From: JAKLDO01 sp035354435
Lineage (GTDB): Bacteria; UBP6; UBA1177
DNA: 13,122 bases
Direction: 5' to 3'
NCBI GenBank assembly: GCA_035354435.1
Contig: DAOQAY010000078.1
Coordinates: 1-13,122, forward strand
In this document: positions 1-6,838 of the stretch, piece by piece
Layout: each line of letters begins with the position of its first letter
How positions within the stretch are numbered: the first letter of the stretch is position 1
The notes under the pieces: generated by a model
Seen by the model: the letters and a program-made list of their open reading frames with translations, nothing else
The model's database searches: none
What the model was told of the DNA's origin: nothing
Made by a program: the position numbers and the translations under genes

Positions 1-89
1 AAACCTTTTACATACCCCCAGATAATATATATCAGGGCTAAACTTAATAGCGGTATACCGGCATAAATGATAATGTCAGCAAGTCTCAT
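1..89 (-). CDS. Small membrane protein, N-terminal part only (runs off left edge)
   Basis: An ATG on the minus strand at 89-87 is preceded by GGAG at 98-95 with five bases between. The frame stays open for 29 codons to the window edge. The peptide starts MRLADIIIYAGIPLLSL and continues with a strongly hydrophobic stretch ending IIWGYVKG, so it looks like an N-terminal transmembrane segment or uncleaved signal anchor. It lies 86 bases downstream of the MATE transporter on the same strand with no clear terminator between, so co-transcription is possible. The family cannot be named from 29 residues. The good ribosome binding site and the hydrophobic pattern are the reasons to call it real. Confidence 0.6.
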   Translation of the reverse strand, partial: MRLADIIIYAGIPLLSLALIYIIWGYVKG

Positions 90-175
90 GAAAACTCCTA
101 TAAAAAGTCAATTAAATCAACATAAAACCAAAAGGTCAAGTAAGACTTATATAGTATCAAACCCTGTCAGTCAAT

Positions 176-1570
176 TTATTTGTTTTTGTCTTCTGTGATG
201 TTTTTCAGCCATGTTCCTTTGGCAAACAGGATCAATGCGACAGCGGCGGCAAGTACATTGCTCAGACCCATTCCGGTCCAGACCCCTGTCGATGCCAGAC
301 CAAGCGTGAATCCGCCTATCCAGCTTAAAGGAATTCTGAAAAGCCAGAGTCTTGAAAATCCTACTATCATAGCAGGAATGTTGGTTCCTGCGGCGTTAAA
401 TGCTGAGGTAATGCCTCTGATAATTCCGAAAAACGGGATGGAAAGTCCGAAAATAAGCAGAAAATGGGCGCCGGATTCGATGACAGCCCTGTCGTGAGGA
501 ATAAAAAGTGCTATAAACGATTCTCGGAAAGGAAGTACGAATGCTATCTGAATTGCGATAGTGGCGGAGATCAATTTTGTTCCTTCGATCGCACATTTTT
601 TTGCCCGGTCGAACTGATTGACACCGAGGTTCTGTCCAATAATTGTTGATAAACCCTGTCCGAGACCCTGTGCCGGAATAAATATAAAGCTGGTGAGCCT
701 GTTTCCGATACCGTATCCCGCCAGTGCATTTCTGGCATCCGGAAGTTTAGCGATTATCGCCATCAGAACAATGAATCCAAGCGATTCGGCACTATGACCG
801 ACAGCCGCAGGGAACCCAATGCCGATTATTTTGGAAAACCACTTCTTTTCCGGCAGTATGTGTTTAAAATCGAGTGAAATTCCGGTCTTACCTTTTATTA
901 AAATAACAAAGACAGCAATGGATGCCATAGCAGTACTGATAACTGTTGCCGCCGCTGCTCCTGCCGCTCCCATTTTAGGGATCGGTCCGAAACCCACGAT
1001 CAGAAACGGGTCGATAATTACATTTATAATATTTGCGATGAGGGTTATTTTTAAAGGGGTTTTTGTATCTCCGGCGGCAGCTGAAAGTATCCGGAACGCT
1101 GAATTTATAAAAAGAAAGGGAGTACAGGGAAAAAGCCAGACAAGATATGATACAGCTGTAGAGGAAATCGCCTTGTCTGTAGTCACATACGGCATAAGAT
1201 ATGGTGTTGCGAACACTCCTGCAAAGGCAATGAAAAGACCTGTTATGGTCGAAAACGAAATGATCTGAGTTGCGGCAATGTCAGCTCTGCTCTTATCACC
1301 TGCTCCGGTGTGCTGACTTACAAGAGCCGTTCCGCTTGTTGCAAAACCTGCTGAAACCGAGGCGAAAAACCACAAAAGAGGAAATGCTATCTGAAGTGCA
1401 GCGACAGAATCTCCGCTCTGCTCGCCGCCAAGCCGACCAAGCCAGAAAGTATCTGCAAGCTGATACAGGGTTTCAAGCAGTGTGGCAAGCATGATAGGCC
1501 ATCCCAGCCTGAACATCAAAGGTGTCAGATTATCTGTTCCTATTATTTCCGATCTTTTCGGATTGCTCAT
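176..1570 (-). CDS. MATE-family multidrug/sodium antiporter-type efflux transporter
   Basis: The 464-residue product has about 12 hydrophobic segments and the length usual for MATE exporters (about 450-480). Seen directly: an N-terminal stretch close to GWPIMLATLLETLYQLADT with WLGRLG just after, typical of the first MATE helix pair, and an internal duplication in which the second half repeats the six-helix layout from about residue 245 (IIGIGFPAAVGHSAESLG). MATE proteins sit in the cytoplasmic membrane and expel cationic drugs or metabolites in exchange for Na+ or H+; the substrate cannot be read from sequence. GTG at 1573 is also in frame, but ATG at 1570 is preferred because GGAGGA at 1579-1574 would touch the GTG. 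A strong -10 box lies just upstream. The small membrane protein gene follows downstream. Confidence 0.93.
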   Translation of the reverse strand: MSNPKRSEIIGTDNLTPLMFRLGWPIMLATLLETLYQLADTFWLGRLGGEQSGDSVAALQIAFPLLWFFASVSAGFATSGTALVSQHTGAGDKSRADIAATQIISFSTITGLFIAFAGVFATPYLMPYVTTDKAISSTAVSYLVWLFPCTPFLFINSAFRILSAAAGDTKTPLKITLIANIINVIIDPFLIVGFGPIPKMGAAGAAAATVISTAMASIAVFVILIKGKTGISLDFKHILPEKKWFSKIIGIGFPAAVGHSAESLGFIVLMAIIAKLPDARNALAGYGIGNRLTSFIFIPAQGLGQGLSTIIGQNLGVNQFDRAKKCAIEGTKLISATIAIQIAFVLPFRESFIALFIPHDRAVIESGAHFLLIFGLSIPFFGIIRGITSAFNAAGTNIPAMIVGFSRLWLFRIPLSWIGGFTLGLASTGVWTGMGLSNVLAAAVALILFAKGTWLKNITEDKNK

Positions 1571-1591
1571 CACTCCTCCATGATTCGGGGC

Positions 1592-1618
1592 ATTATAGCG
1601 AATTTTCTGAAGAATGAA
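1592..1618 (-). promoter_or_regulatory. Candidate promoter of the MATE gene
   Basis: On the minus strand a perfect TATAAT lies at 1597-1592. The -35 region is poor: TTCATT at 1618-1613 gives a 15-base spacer and AATTCA at 1620-1615 gives 17. The start of transcription would fall near 1585, leaving a leader of about 15 bases that still contains the GGAGGA ribosome binding site. Confidence 0.5.
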
Positions 1619-1699
1619 TTATTTTTATAGAAATAAACCCATAAACATTGAAGGTTGTAAAAATGTTAAAAAATGAAACAAACTGGTTGAAAATAAAAA

Positions 1700-1727
1700 T
1701 TGACACTATCACTAATTGGAGTTAAAT
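1700..1727 (+). promoter_or_regulatory. Candidate sigma70-type promoter facing the secreted PDZ-like gene
   Basis: A perfect TTGACA at 1700-1705 is followed after 16 bases by TTAAAT at 1722-1727. The next convincing start codon downstream is at 2103, so the transcript would carry a leader of more than 350 bases (plus whatever the gap hides) containing the TTCA microsatellite. The spacing matches two other TTGACA promoters in this window (10020 and 11349). It might instead drive an unannotated short RNA. Confidence 0.4.
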
Positions 1728-1784
1728 TCTGCCTGTTGCCGGAAAAAATATTTGAGAGAACATTGATGATTAATCGAATGGAAA

Positions 1785-1839
1785 GATTTACAGGCATGAA
1801 AATTGCTTCATTCATTCATTCATTCATTCATTCATTCAT
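1785..1839 (+). repeat. Left copy of 55-base duplicate ending in a TTCA microsatellite
   Basis: It starts GATTTACAGGCATGAA and ends with a 33-base run of the tetranucleotide TTCA (eight units plus T, 1807-1839), directly against the N run. It is identical over all 55 bases to 1940-1994. Reading frames through the run give a simple Ser-Phe-Ile-His repeat. I see no credible gene here: the only ATG nearby (1766) has a poor ribosome binding site and leads into the low-complexity run. Confidence 0.9.
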
Positions 1840-1939
1840 NNNNNNNNNNNNNNNNNNNNNNNNNNNNNNNNNNNNNNNNNNNNNNNNNNNNNNNNNNNNN
1901 NNNNNNNNNNNNNNNNNNNNNNNNNNNNNNNNNNNNNNN
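1840..1939. other. Assembly gap, 100 N
   Basis: Exactly 100 undetermined bases, the conventional length for a scaffold join of unknown size. Both flanks carry the same 55 bases, so the true distance could be zero, negative (contig ends overlapping) or a longer array of the same repeat. Confidence 0.98.
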
Positions 1940-1994
1940 GATTTACAGGCATGAAAATTGCTTCATTCATTCATTCATTCATTCATTCATTCAT
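1940..1994 (+). repeat. Right copy of 55-base duplicate ending in a TTCA microsatellite
   Basis: Identical base for base to 1785-1839, including the same 33-base TTCA run (1962-1994). After it the sequence becomes unique (ACCGTTTC). The remaining 1995-2090 stretch holds no gene that I can support; it looks like the leader of the gene at 2103. Confidence 0.9.
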
Positions 1995-2102
1995 ACCGTT
2001 TCTCTTTCAAAAACGATTTGCGGTCATCCTCCTTGAAGCATACCGGACAGACGGTTCTTTTTAAATTACAAGGTTTTAGTTAGTTAATTTGAGGAGTTAA
2101 AT

Positions 2103-3257
2103 ATGAAGAAGTTGATTATGATTCTGTTTCTGATGTTAGTGTCCGTTCCGGTTTTTGCAGTTAATGATAATCCAGATTTTCCCTGTGATGGCGTTTATGA
2201 TCTGGATTATTTGTTTGTGGAAGTTTATTGGAAAGAAGGGGCGACATGGTATAAAGTTCCTAATAGTGAAATGGATGCAATTTATCCTTGGATATGTCTT
2301 GTAGATAATAGTTGCGGAGGAATTCTTCCTTGGGGCGATCCATACACCTGCTATATAAATGGACATGCAAACAATAAAGTTACTGTAAGCGCTTCGTCTG
2401 TTCCGTGCAGGACAGAGAATTCAAATGCTAGATCGTGCTGGGTATGGAAAGATCAGAACCTGAATAAACAGTATGATATATACCGGATTGATATTGATTC
2501 TCATTATCTTTGGTCAGAGGCGTGGTATAATTACAAGGGAGATGAAGGTTATGAGCTTTGGCCTTACGAGTGGTCTGATCTTAGGTGGTATTCTGTATAT
2601 AACTTCGCCACTGGAAACACCACATATACATCTGAAAGCAGAACCGATATAAGAAATGGTGATGTTAACTGGGTGACAACCGATCCAAACTGGAGTGTCA
2701 CTCTTAGACATAAAAAGGTTGAAAAAAGACATAGAATGTGGACTCCCAATGGGTATGTTTATTACTGGGAAAGCACAGCAGGAACAAGTGATTTCCGTGA
2801 TTTCCAGATTAGTTTGACAAAGGGCACAGGGGCGAACCAATCTGCCACGATTGAAAAAACAGAGCCTTTAGAAGAAGCCAATGGAGAAAACGATTTCATT
2901 AAAGATATTGATTTGAGACTTGCTCAAAAAATATCAGTCTATTCTTTTGAAGGAGTGTTCAAAAAAATATTTGAATCTTCGTCAGATAAGAATGAAGAAG
3001 ATTATTCAACATCTCTCAGACTTGATAGATTTTCGGATGGTGATATTGCTGGTTTAACTGTTGAAAAAATCGATGAAAAACAGATAGACGAATATAATGT
3101 GGTCTTAAATGGAATGACTATAATTGCAATAAATGGTTATAAACTTGAAGAATTTGGTGAAGTTGAAAAGATGCTGGAATATTTGTTAACTGCAAAAATT
3201 TATGAATTGACTGTTCTTGATGGGGGAATGAATCTTTACAATCTGGTTTCCGAGTAG
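2103..3257 (+). CDS. Secreted protein with PDZ-like C-terminal domain, function unknown
   Basis: The 384-residue protein starts at an ATG preceded by GAGGAG (2091-2096) with six bases of spacing. Residues 1-19 form a clear signal peptide (MKKLIMILFLMLVSVPVFA, cleaved before VNDN). The mature N-terminal two thirds is rich in Trp and Tyr and has six cysteines within its first ~110 residues, suggesting disulfides and a periplasmic or extracellular location. Residues about 310-378 resemble a PDZ fold: a GLTVEKID strand, then VVLNGMTIIAINGYKL, matching the usual GD-I-I-INGxxL signature, then a helix and an ELTVLDGG strand. No protease catalytic triad is seen, so this is not a DegP- or Ctp-type protease; a GspC-like or scaffold use of the PDZ is possible. 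The N-terminal region matches nothing I recognise. A terminator follows directly. Confidence 0.88.
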   Translation: MKKLIMILFLMLVSVPVFAVNDNPDFPCDGVYDLDYLFVEVYWKEGATWYKVPNSEMDAIYPWICLVDNSCGGILPWGDPYTCYINGHANNKVTVSASSVPCRTENSNARSCWVWKDQNLNKQYDIYRIDIDSHYLWSEAWYNYKGDEGYELWPYEWSDLRWYSVYNFATGNTTYTSESRTDIRNGDVNWVTTDPNWSVTLRHKKVEKRHRMWTPNGYVYYWESTAGTSDFRDFQISLTKGTGANQSATIEKTEPLEEANGENDFIKDIDLRLAQKISVYSFEGVFKKIFESSSDKNEEDYSTSLRLDRFSDGDIAGLTVEKIDEKQIDEYNVVLNGMTIIAINGYKLEEFGEVEKMLEYLLTAKIYELTVLDGGMNLYNLVSE

Positions 3258-3271
3258 ATTTTTTTATTTTG

Positions 3272-3298
3272 GGGGTTGATAATTTCAACCCCTTTTTT
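3272..3298 (+). terminator. Rho-independent terminator after the PDZ-like gene
   Basis: A perfect 8-bp stem, GGGGTTGA (3272-3279) and TCAACCCC (3285-3292), with a five-base loop TAATT and six T directly after (3293-3298). It begins 14 bases after the stop codon at 3257. The T-run ends only one base before the GGAGGG ribosome binding site of the next gene. Confidence 0.9.
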
Positions 3299-3299
3299 C

Positions 3300-3305
3300 G
3301 GAGGG
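3300..3305 (+). promoter_or_regulatory. Ribosome binding site that decides the ATT start of the lipoprotein gene
   Basis: GGAGGG followed by ACAC and then ATT at 3310. There is no ATG, GTG or TTG in this frame between the upstream stop (TAA at 3280-3282) and GTG at 3508. Only initiation at or very near ATT gives a signal peptide, so this site marks the start. Confidence 0.75.
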
Positions 3306-3309
3306 ACAC

Positions 3310-5355
3310 ATTAAGAAACTGTTTTGGCTGGTCATAATTATTGTTGTTTTTGTTTCCTGCAAAGAGAACACCTCGAAAGAGCAAGATTCAGACCTGATAA
3401 ATGATAGCGATCAAGTAGCTGAAGCTGTAGATGCAGATGAGTTTGATACTGATTCAGATGAATCAGGGGAAGTCAAAGATGAGGATCAGTGGTATACTGC
3501 GCCGGTTGTGAAATGCGCAAAAGATGCTGACTGTCCTGAAAATGAATTTTGTGATCCATACAAAGAATGCCAATGTAAAAGATCTGAGGATTTTGTTGTC
3601 AGATATAAAGGAAAGTGCATTCATGGATTGGATGGAAATGATATATTCTGCAATGGAAATTCGTTTGCTTTCAGTGTCAGACACGAAATTCCAAGAAAAG
3701 GAGACATAGCATATACCGAAAAAATAGAAGATTTGAACTGTATGTGTAACAGAGGTCATTATGGACTCAATTGTGAAAGATTGCATTCAGATTATCCAGA
3801 TAAAATGCCGGTTGCTGATGAGTATTATCTTCCAGAGCCGAATTGTAAAAAAGATGAAGAATGTGATGAAGGAATGAAGTGCGGTGAAACAGGATACTGT
3901 TATTGTGACGGCACCGTTGTTTTTGATGATCCGGTGCTGCATAAGGCTGTAACAGAAGCAGTTGGCAAGTCGGATTTTACTGGTGAAGACCTTGTAAATG
4001 TTACAAAAATGAATTTAATTCAGATCCAGCGTTTAAACAATATGAAATGTCTCCCGAATTTAAGAGCAATGGAAATTTCTCAACCCTACGAAACCTTGGA
4101 AATTACTGAAATTGCGAAATGTAAAAATCTTCAATATTTACACATGACCGAATATGACTCGGCAGCTTTTGATTTTACTCCGTTACTTGAGTTGAAAAAA
4201 CTTCTATTTCTCGGTCTTGAATTAAGCAGGTATAATTATAAATTTTTGGAAAAAATGAGTTCTGAAAATCATATTGAAAGTATAAATTTTGATTTTATAA
4301 AAGGTGATTATCCGCAGAACCTTGATTTTCTGAAAAATTTTAAGAGACTGAGAATAGTGGTAATTTCTTTTGGACAGAATGCAACACTGAATAATAAATG
4401 TCCGGTTGATCTTTCCGTTTTTTCTCAAAACAGCGGTATTTCACATTTGACACTATATCCAGGAAGTTGCGAAATAAAGGGGCTTGAGCATCTTGTCGAT
4501 CTCAAGGATTTGAGAAATCTGCAAATAGGAGCTTTGACTAATGACGAAAAACAGGCAAGACAGCTGAAACTCTCTGATTTTCCGGTTCTTCCGAATGTTA
4601 CCACCCTCTGGATTGACAGTACGATTTTTGATGGAAAGCTGGTTGATCATTTTCCATCTCTGACTTCTCTTCATGTTTACGGATATGGAATTGAAATGAA
4701 AGATCTGGAATATTTAAATGGAATGAGCAATCTCAAATTGCTTTACATCTCAGAAAATTACATAAATAAAGTTCCTTTTGATGACAAAAGATATGATCCG
4801 ATTGGAAAAATGCCGAATCTCACAGAGCTGGATATCCGCAATATGAGTAGTCGTAATTATTTGTGGATTTCGGGGTTGAAACATATTGCTTTGGCGGGTT
4901 TTCCAAATGAAAACAGATACGACGAATATGTTCAGGATTATAATGAAAACGGCTCGGGCGGGACAGAATATTATTCAAATCTTTTATATCTTTCAACTTA
5001 TGTCGATAACACTTATCATATTGATAATGCAGAAGGATTCAGAGAAAACTGTGATAAAAATGGAGCGTTTTGCAATAGTTCATTTTGGAATAATTATATG
5101 AATGAAAATGATTATTTTCCCCCTACAATAGGATTGTGTTCAAATCCGCTGTTAAAAGATGATGAAGATGTTCAACATCTTCTTGATAAAGGCGTAGGAA
5201 TTAATATTGGTATAGATACAAATAGCTGCAAAATCCTTGGGAATGAAAACAATAATTATCCAAGATTCCTGATGAAAACAAGAAATTCAGCAAAAACAAA
5301 GATTTTTCAGATTGATGAAACAGATGAATTTTCTCAAAAGTGGATTACAAAATGA
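3310..5355 (+). CDS. Leucine-rich-repeat surface lipoprotein with Cys-rich/EGF-like modules, probable ATT start
   Basis: Read from ATT at 3310 the product is 681 residues and begins (I/M)KKLFWLVIIIVVFVSC: two lysines, a hydrophobic core and a lipobox with the lipidated Cys at 17. Lys at +2 favours the outer membrane over the inner. Residues 18-65 are an acidic Asp/Glu linker. A Cys module C-x5-C-x5-C-x5-C-x-C starts at residue 69, an EGF-like CxCxxGxxGxxC (CMCNRGHYGLNC) at 144, and a second Cys module (CKKDEECDEGMKC) at 179. From about 203 (VVFDDPVLHKAV) to about 560 there are irregular leucine-rich repeats with L-x-x-L-x-L cores, similar in style to internalin/SDS22 repeats. The tail has several more cysteines. 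A ligand-binding or adhesion role at the cell surface is inferred from the domains; no enzyme is visible. A start at GTG 3508 would remove the whole export signal and is unlikely. Confidence 0.85.
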   Translation: MKKLFWLVIIIVVFVSCKENTSKEQDSDLINDSDQVAEAVDADEFDTDSDESGEVKDEDQWYTAPVVKCAKDADCPENEFCDPYKECQCKRSEDFVVRYKGKCIHGLDGNDIFCNGNSFAFSVRHEIPRKGDIAYTEKIEDLNCMCNRGHYGLNCERLHSDYPDKMPVADEYYLPEPNCKKDEECDEGMKCGETGYCYCDGTVVFDDPVLHKAVTEAVGKSDFTGEDLVNVTKMNLIQIQRLNNMKCLPNLRAMEISQPYETLEITEIAKCKNLQYLHMTEYDSAAFDFTPLLELKKLLFLGLELSRYNYKFLEKMSSENHIESINFDFIKGDYPQNLDFLKNFKRLRIVVISFGQNATLNNKCPVDLSVFSQNSGISHLTLYPGSCEIKGLEHLVDLKDLRNLQIGALTNDEKQARQLKLSDFPVLPNVTTLWIDSTIFDGKLVDHFPSLTSLHVYGYGIEMKDLEYLNGMSNLKLLYISENYINKVPFDDKRYDPIGKMPNLTELDIRNMSSRNYLWISGLKHIALAGFPNENRYDEYVQDYNENGSGGTEYYSNLLYLSTYVDNTYHIDNAEGFRENCDKNGAFCNSSFWNNYMNENDYFPPTIGLCSNPLLKDDEDVQHLLDKGVGINIGIDTNSCKILGNENNNYPRFLMKTRNSAKTKIFQIDETDEFSQKWITK

Positions 5356-5505
5356 ATTTTCAATCAGGACAGAAAGACGGCTTTGTAACGGTGATTGATT
5401 TGTGAAATTTCAACTTATTTGTCCGGCAAATACCCCCAAACATTTTTCGATGTTTTCTTGATTTTAAATTTTGCAGAGTGTAGAAGGCGACTTGGCAGGT
5501 TTTTT

Positions 5506-5511
5506 TATAAT
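5506..5511 (+). promoter_or_regulatory. Possible -10 box of the aminotransferase gene
   Basis: A perfect TATAAT lies 21 bases before the start codon at 5533, with no good -35 at 16-18 bases. Transcription would begin near 5518 and keep the AGGGG ribosome binding site (5521-5525). The rest of 5356-5532 shows no gene and no clear terminator for the lipoprotein gene. Confidence 0.3.
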
Positions 5512-5532
5512 TTTTTGTATAGGGGAAAAAAT

Positions 5533-6726
5533 ATGAGATCTATTTCAATCAGAGGAAAGGCGATGCCTCCGTCACCGATCAGAAAGTTGAAACCTTACGA
5601 TGACAGGGCTGCGGCCGCCGGAAGGACCGTTTATCATCTTAATATCGGTCAGCCTGACATCGAAACTCCGCCTCAGATGCTGGAAGTCCTCAAGAATATA
5701 GGAACAAAAATAATAGGTTACGGTCCAAGTCAGGGAATTCCTGAATATCAGGATGCACTTATTAAATACTATGCAAAGCACAATATCAAGCTCGGAAGGG
5801 AAAACATAATAGTCACCACCGGCGGAAGCGAAGCGATAATAATGGCTTTCACAGTCTGCCTTAATGCAGGTGATGAAGTGCTTATTCCGGAACCTTTCTA
5901 CACAAATTACAACGGTTTTGCGACCGCCACAGATGTCAAAGTGGTTCCGATTACAACAAGACTGGAGAATGACTGGAAAATTCCTTCGGTGAGCGAGATC
6001 GAAAAGCTTGTTACTGACAAAACAAAAGCGATAATGATCTGCAATCCGAACAATCCGACTGGAAAAGTCTATTCGAGAAATGAGCTTGCCAAGATAGTCG
6101 AACTTGCTATAAAAAAAGATCTTTTCATTTTTGCAGATGAAGTTTACAGAGAGTTCATTTTCAGCGATGATAAACATGAAAGTCTGCTTAGTTTTGAAGA
6201 AGCGAAAGACAGAGTTGTCATGATGGATTCTATTTCGAAAAGATTTTCCTCATGCGGTGCGAGGATCGGTGCTTTCATAAGTTACAACTGTGACATAATG
6301 AAGGCGGCGCTTGCTTATGGTCAGGCAAGGCTCTGTCCTCCGACAATAGATCAGATCATGGCTGTCAAATCGGTCGATCTTAACGAAGATTATTACAAAC
6401 AGGTGGTAGGTGAATACCGTAAAAGAAGGGATGTTGTTGTCAAAGCACTTGCAGAAATGGAAGGTGTGGAATATAGAATACCGAATGGTGCTTTTTATAT
6501 AATAATCAAGCTTCCGGTCAAAAATGCTGAAGATTTCGTTATCTGGCTTCTGACAGATTTCCATGTTGATAACGAAACTGTAATGCTTGCTCCTGCTGAA
6601 GGATTTTATTCAACTCCCGGTCTTGGAAGAAATGAAGCAAGGATAGCATTTGTCCTCAATGAACAGAAAACAGCCAAGGCAATGATGATCCTGAAAAAAG
6701 GTCTTGAGAAATATCGAAGTCTCTGA
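5533..6726 (+). CDS. PLP-dependent class I/II aminotransferase (aspartate/aromatic type)
   Basis: 397 residues from the ATG at 5533, preceded by AGGGG with seven bases of spacing; the open frame reaches back to 5395 but the added residues look non-coding and the family length is about 390-400. It transfers an amino group between an amino acid and a 2-oxo acid in the cytoplasm using pyridoxal phosphate. Motifs in order: HLNIGQPDIETP near residue 35, the substrate and cofactor region YGPSQGIPEYQDAL, TTGGSEAI, NPNNPTG at 171-177, ADEVY at 201-205, the PLP-binding Lys236 in SISKRFSSCGARIG, and the carboxylate-binding Arg370 in NEARIAF. All catalytic residues expected of fold-type I aminotransferases are present. 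Substrate choice cannot be fixed; aspartate or aromatic amino acids are the most likely. It has no obvious link with its surface-protein neighbours. Confidence 0.93.
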   Translation: MRSISIRGKAMPPSPIRKLKPYDDRAAAAGRTVYHLNIGQPDIETPPQMLEVLKNIGTKIIGYGPSQGIPEYQDALIKYYAKHNIKLGRENIIVTTGGSEAIIMAFTVCLNAGDEVLIPEPFYTNYNGFATATDVKVVPITTRLENDWKIPSVSEIEKLVTDKTKAIMICNPNNPTGKVYSRNELAKIVELAIKKDLFIFADEVYREFIFSDDKHESLLSFEEAKDRVVMMDSISKRFSSCGARIGAFISYNCDIMKAALAYGQARLCPPTIDQIMAVKSVDLNEDYYKQVVGEYRKRRDVVVKALAEMEGVEYRIPNGAFYIIIKLPVKNAEDFVIWLLTDFHVDNETVMLAPAEGFYSTPGLGRNEARIAFVLNEQKTAKAMMILKKGLEKYRSL

Positions 6727-6733
6727 TTTTAGC

Positions 6734-6762
6734 TTGCTTTTTTATAGATTTCCAAATAGAAT
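6734..6762 (+). promoter_or_regulatory. Candidate promoter of surface protein A
   Basis: TTGCTT at 6734-6739, a 17-base spacer, and TAGAAT at 6757-6762. It lies just after the aminotransferase stop codon and would give a leader of about 70 bases before the ATG at 6839. No hairpin terminator is visible after the aminotransferase, so read-through is also possible. Confidence 0.4.
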
Positions 6763-6838
6763 CCTGCAATAGTGTTTGCGTGAAGGGATTCTTAAAGTAA
6801 GGATGAAATACAGTAAGATATGGGAAGTAGGAGGAAAC

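Noticed and set aside
819..1494. Plus-strand open frames across the MATE gene
   Set aside because: They are antisense shadows of a well-supported membrane transporter, without ribosome binding sites or recognisable products.
1785..1994. The two 55-base copies as a CRISPR array or mobile-element direct repeats
   Set aside because: Only two copies, simple-sequence content, and the spacer is assembly filler; an assembly overlap explains them better.
1766..2063. Possible small gene through the TTCA run and gap, giving Ser-Phe-Ile-His repeats
   Set aside because: Low-complexity translation of a microsatellite, weak ribosome binding site and unknown sequence inside; no evidence of coding beyond the repeat.
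5352..5405. A 17-codon reading frame starting in an ATGA overlap with the lipoprotein stop codon
   Set aside because: Very short, no hydrophobic or other recognisable pattern, no independent ribosome binding site; overlap by chance is likely.
5439..5465. AAACAT/ATGTTT hairpin after the lipoprotein gene as a terminator
   Set aside because: A-T-rich six-pair stem with no clean T-run; too weak to call.
5395..5532. N-terminal extension of the aminotransferase back to 5395
   Set aside because: The added 46 residues do not resemble the family, and the ATG at 5533 has its own AGGGG site and gives the usual length.
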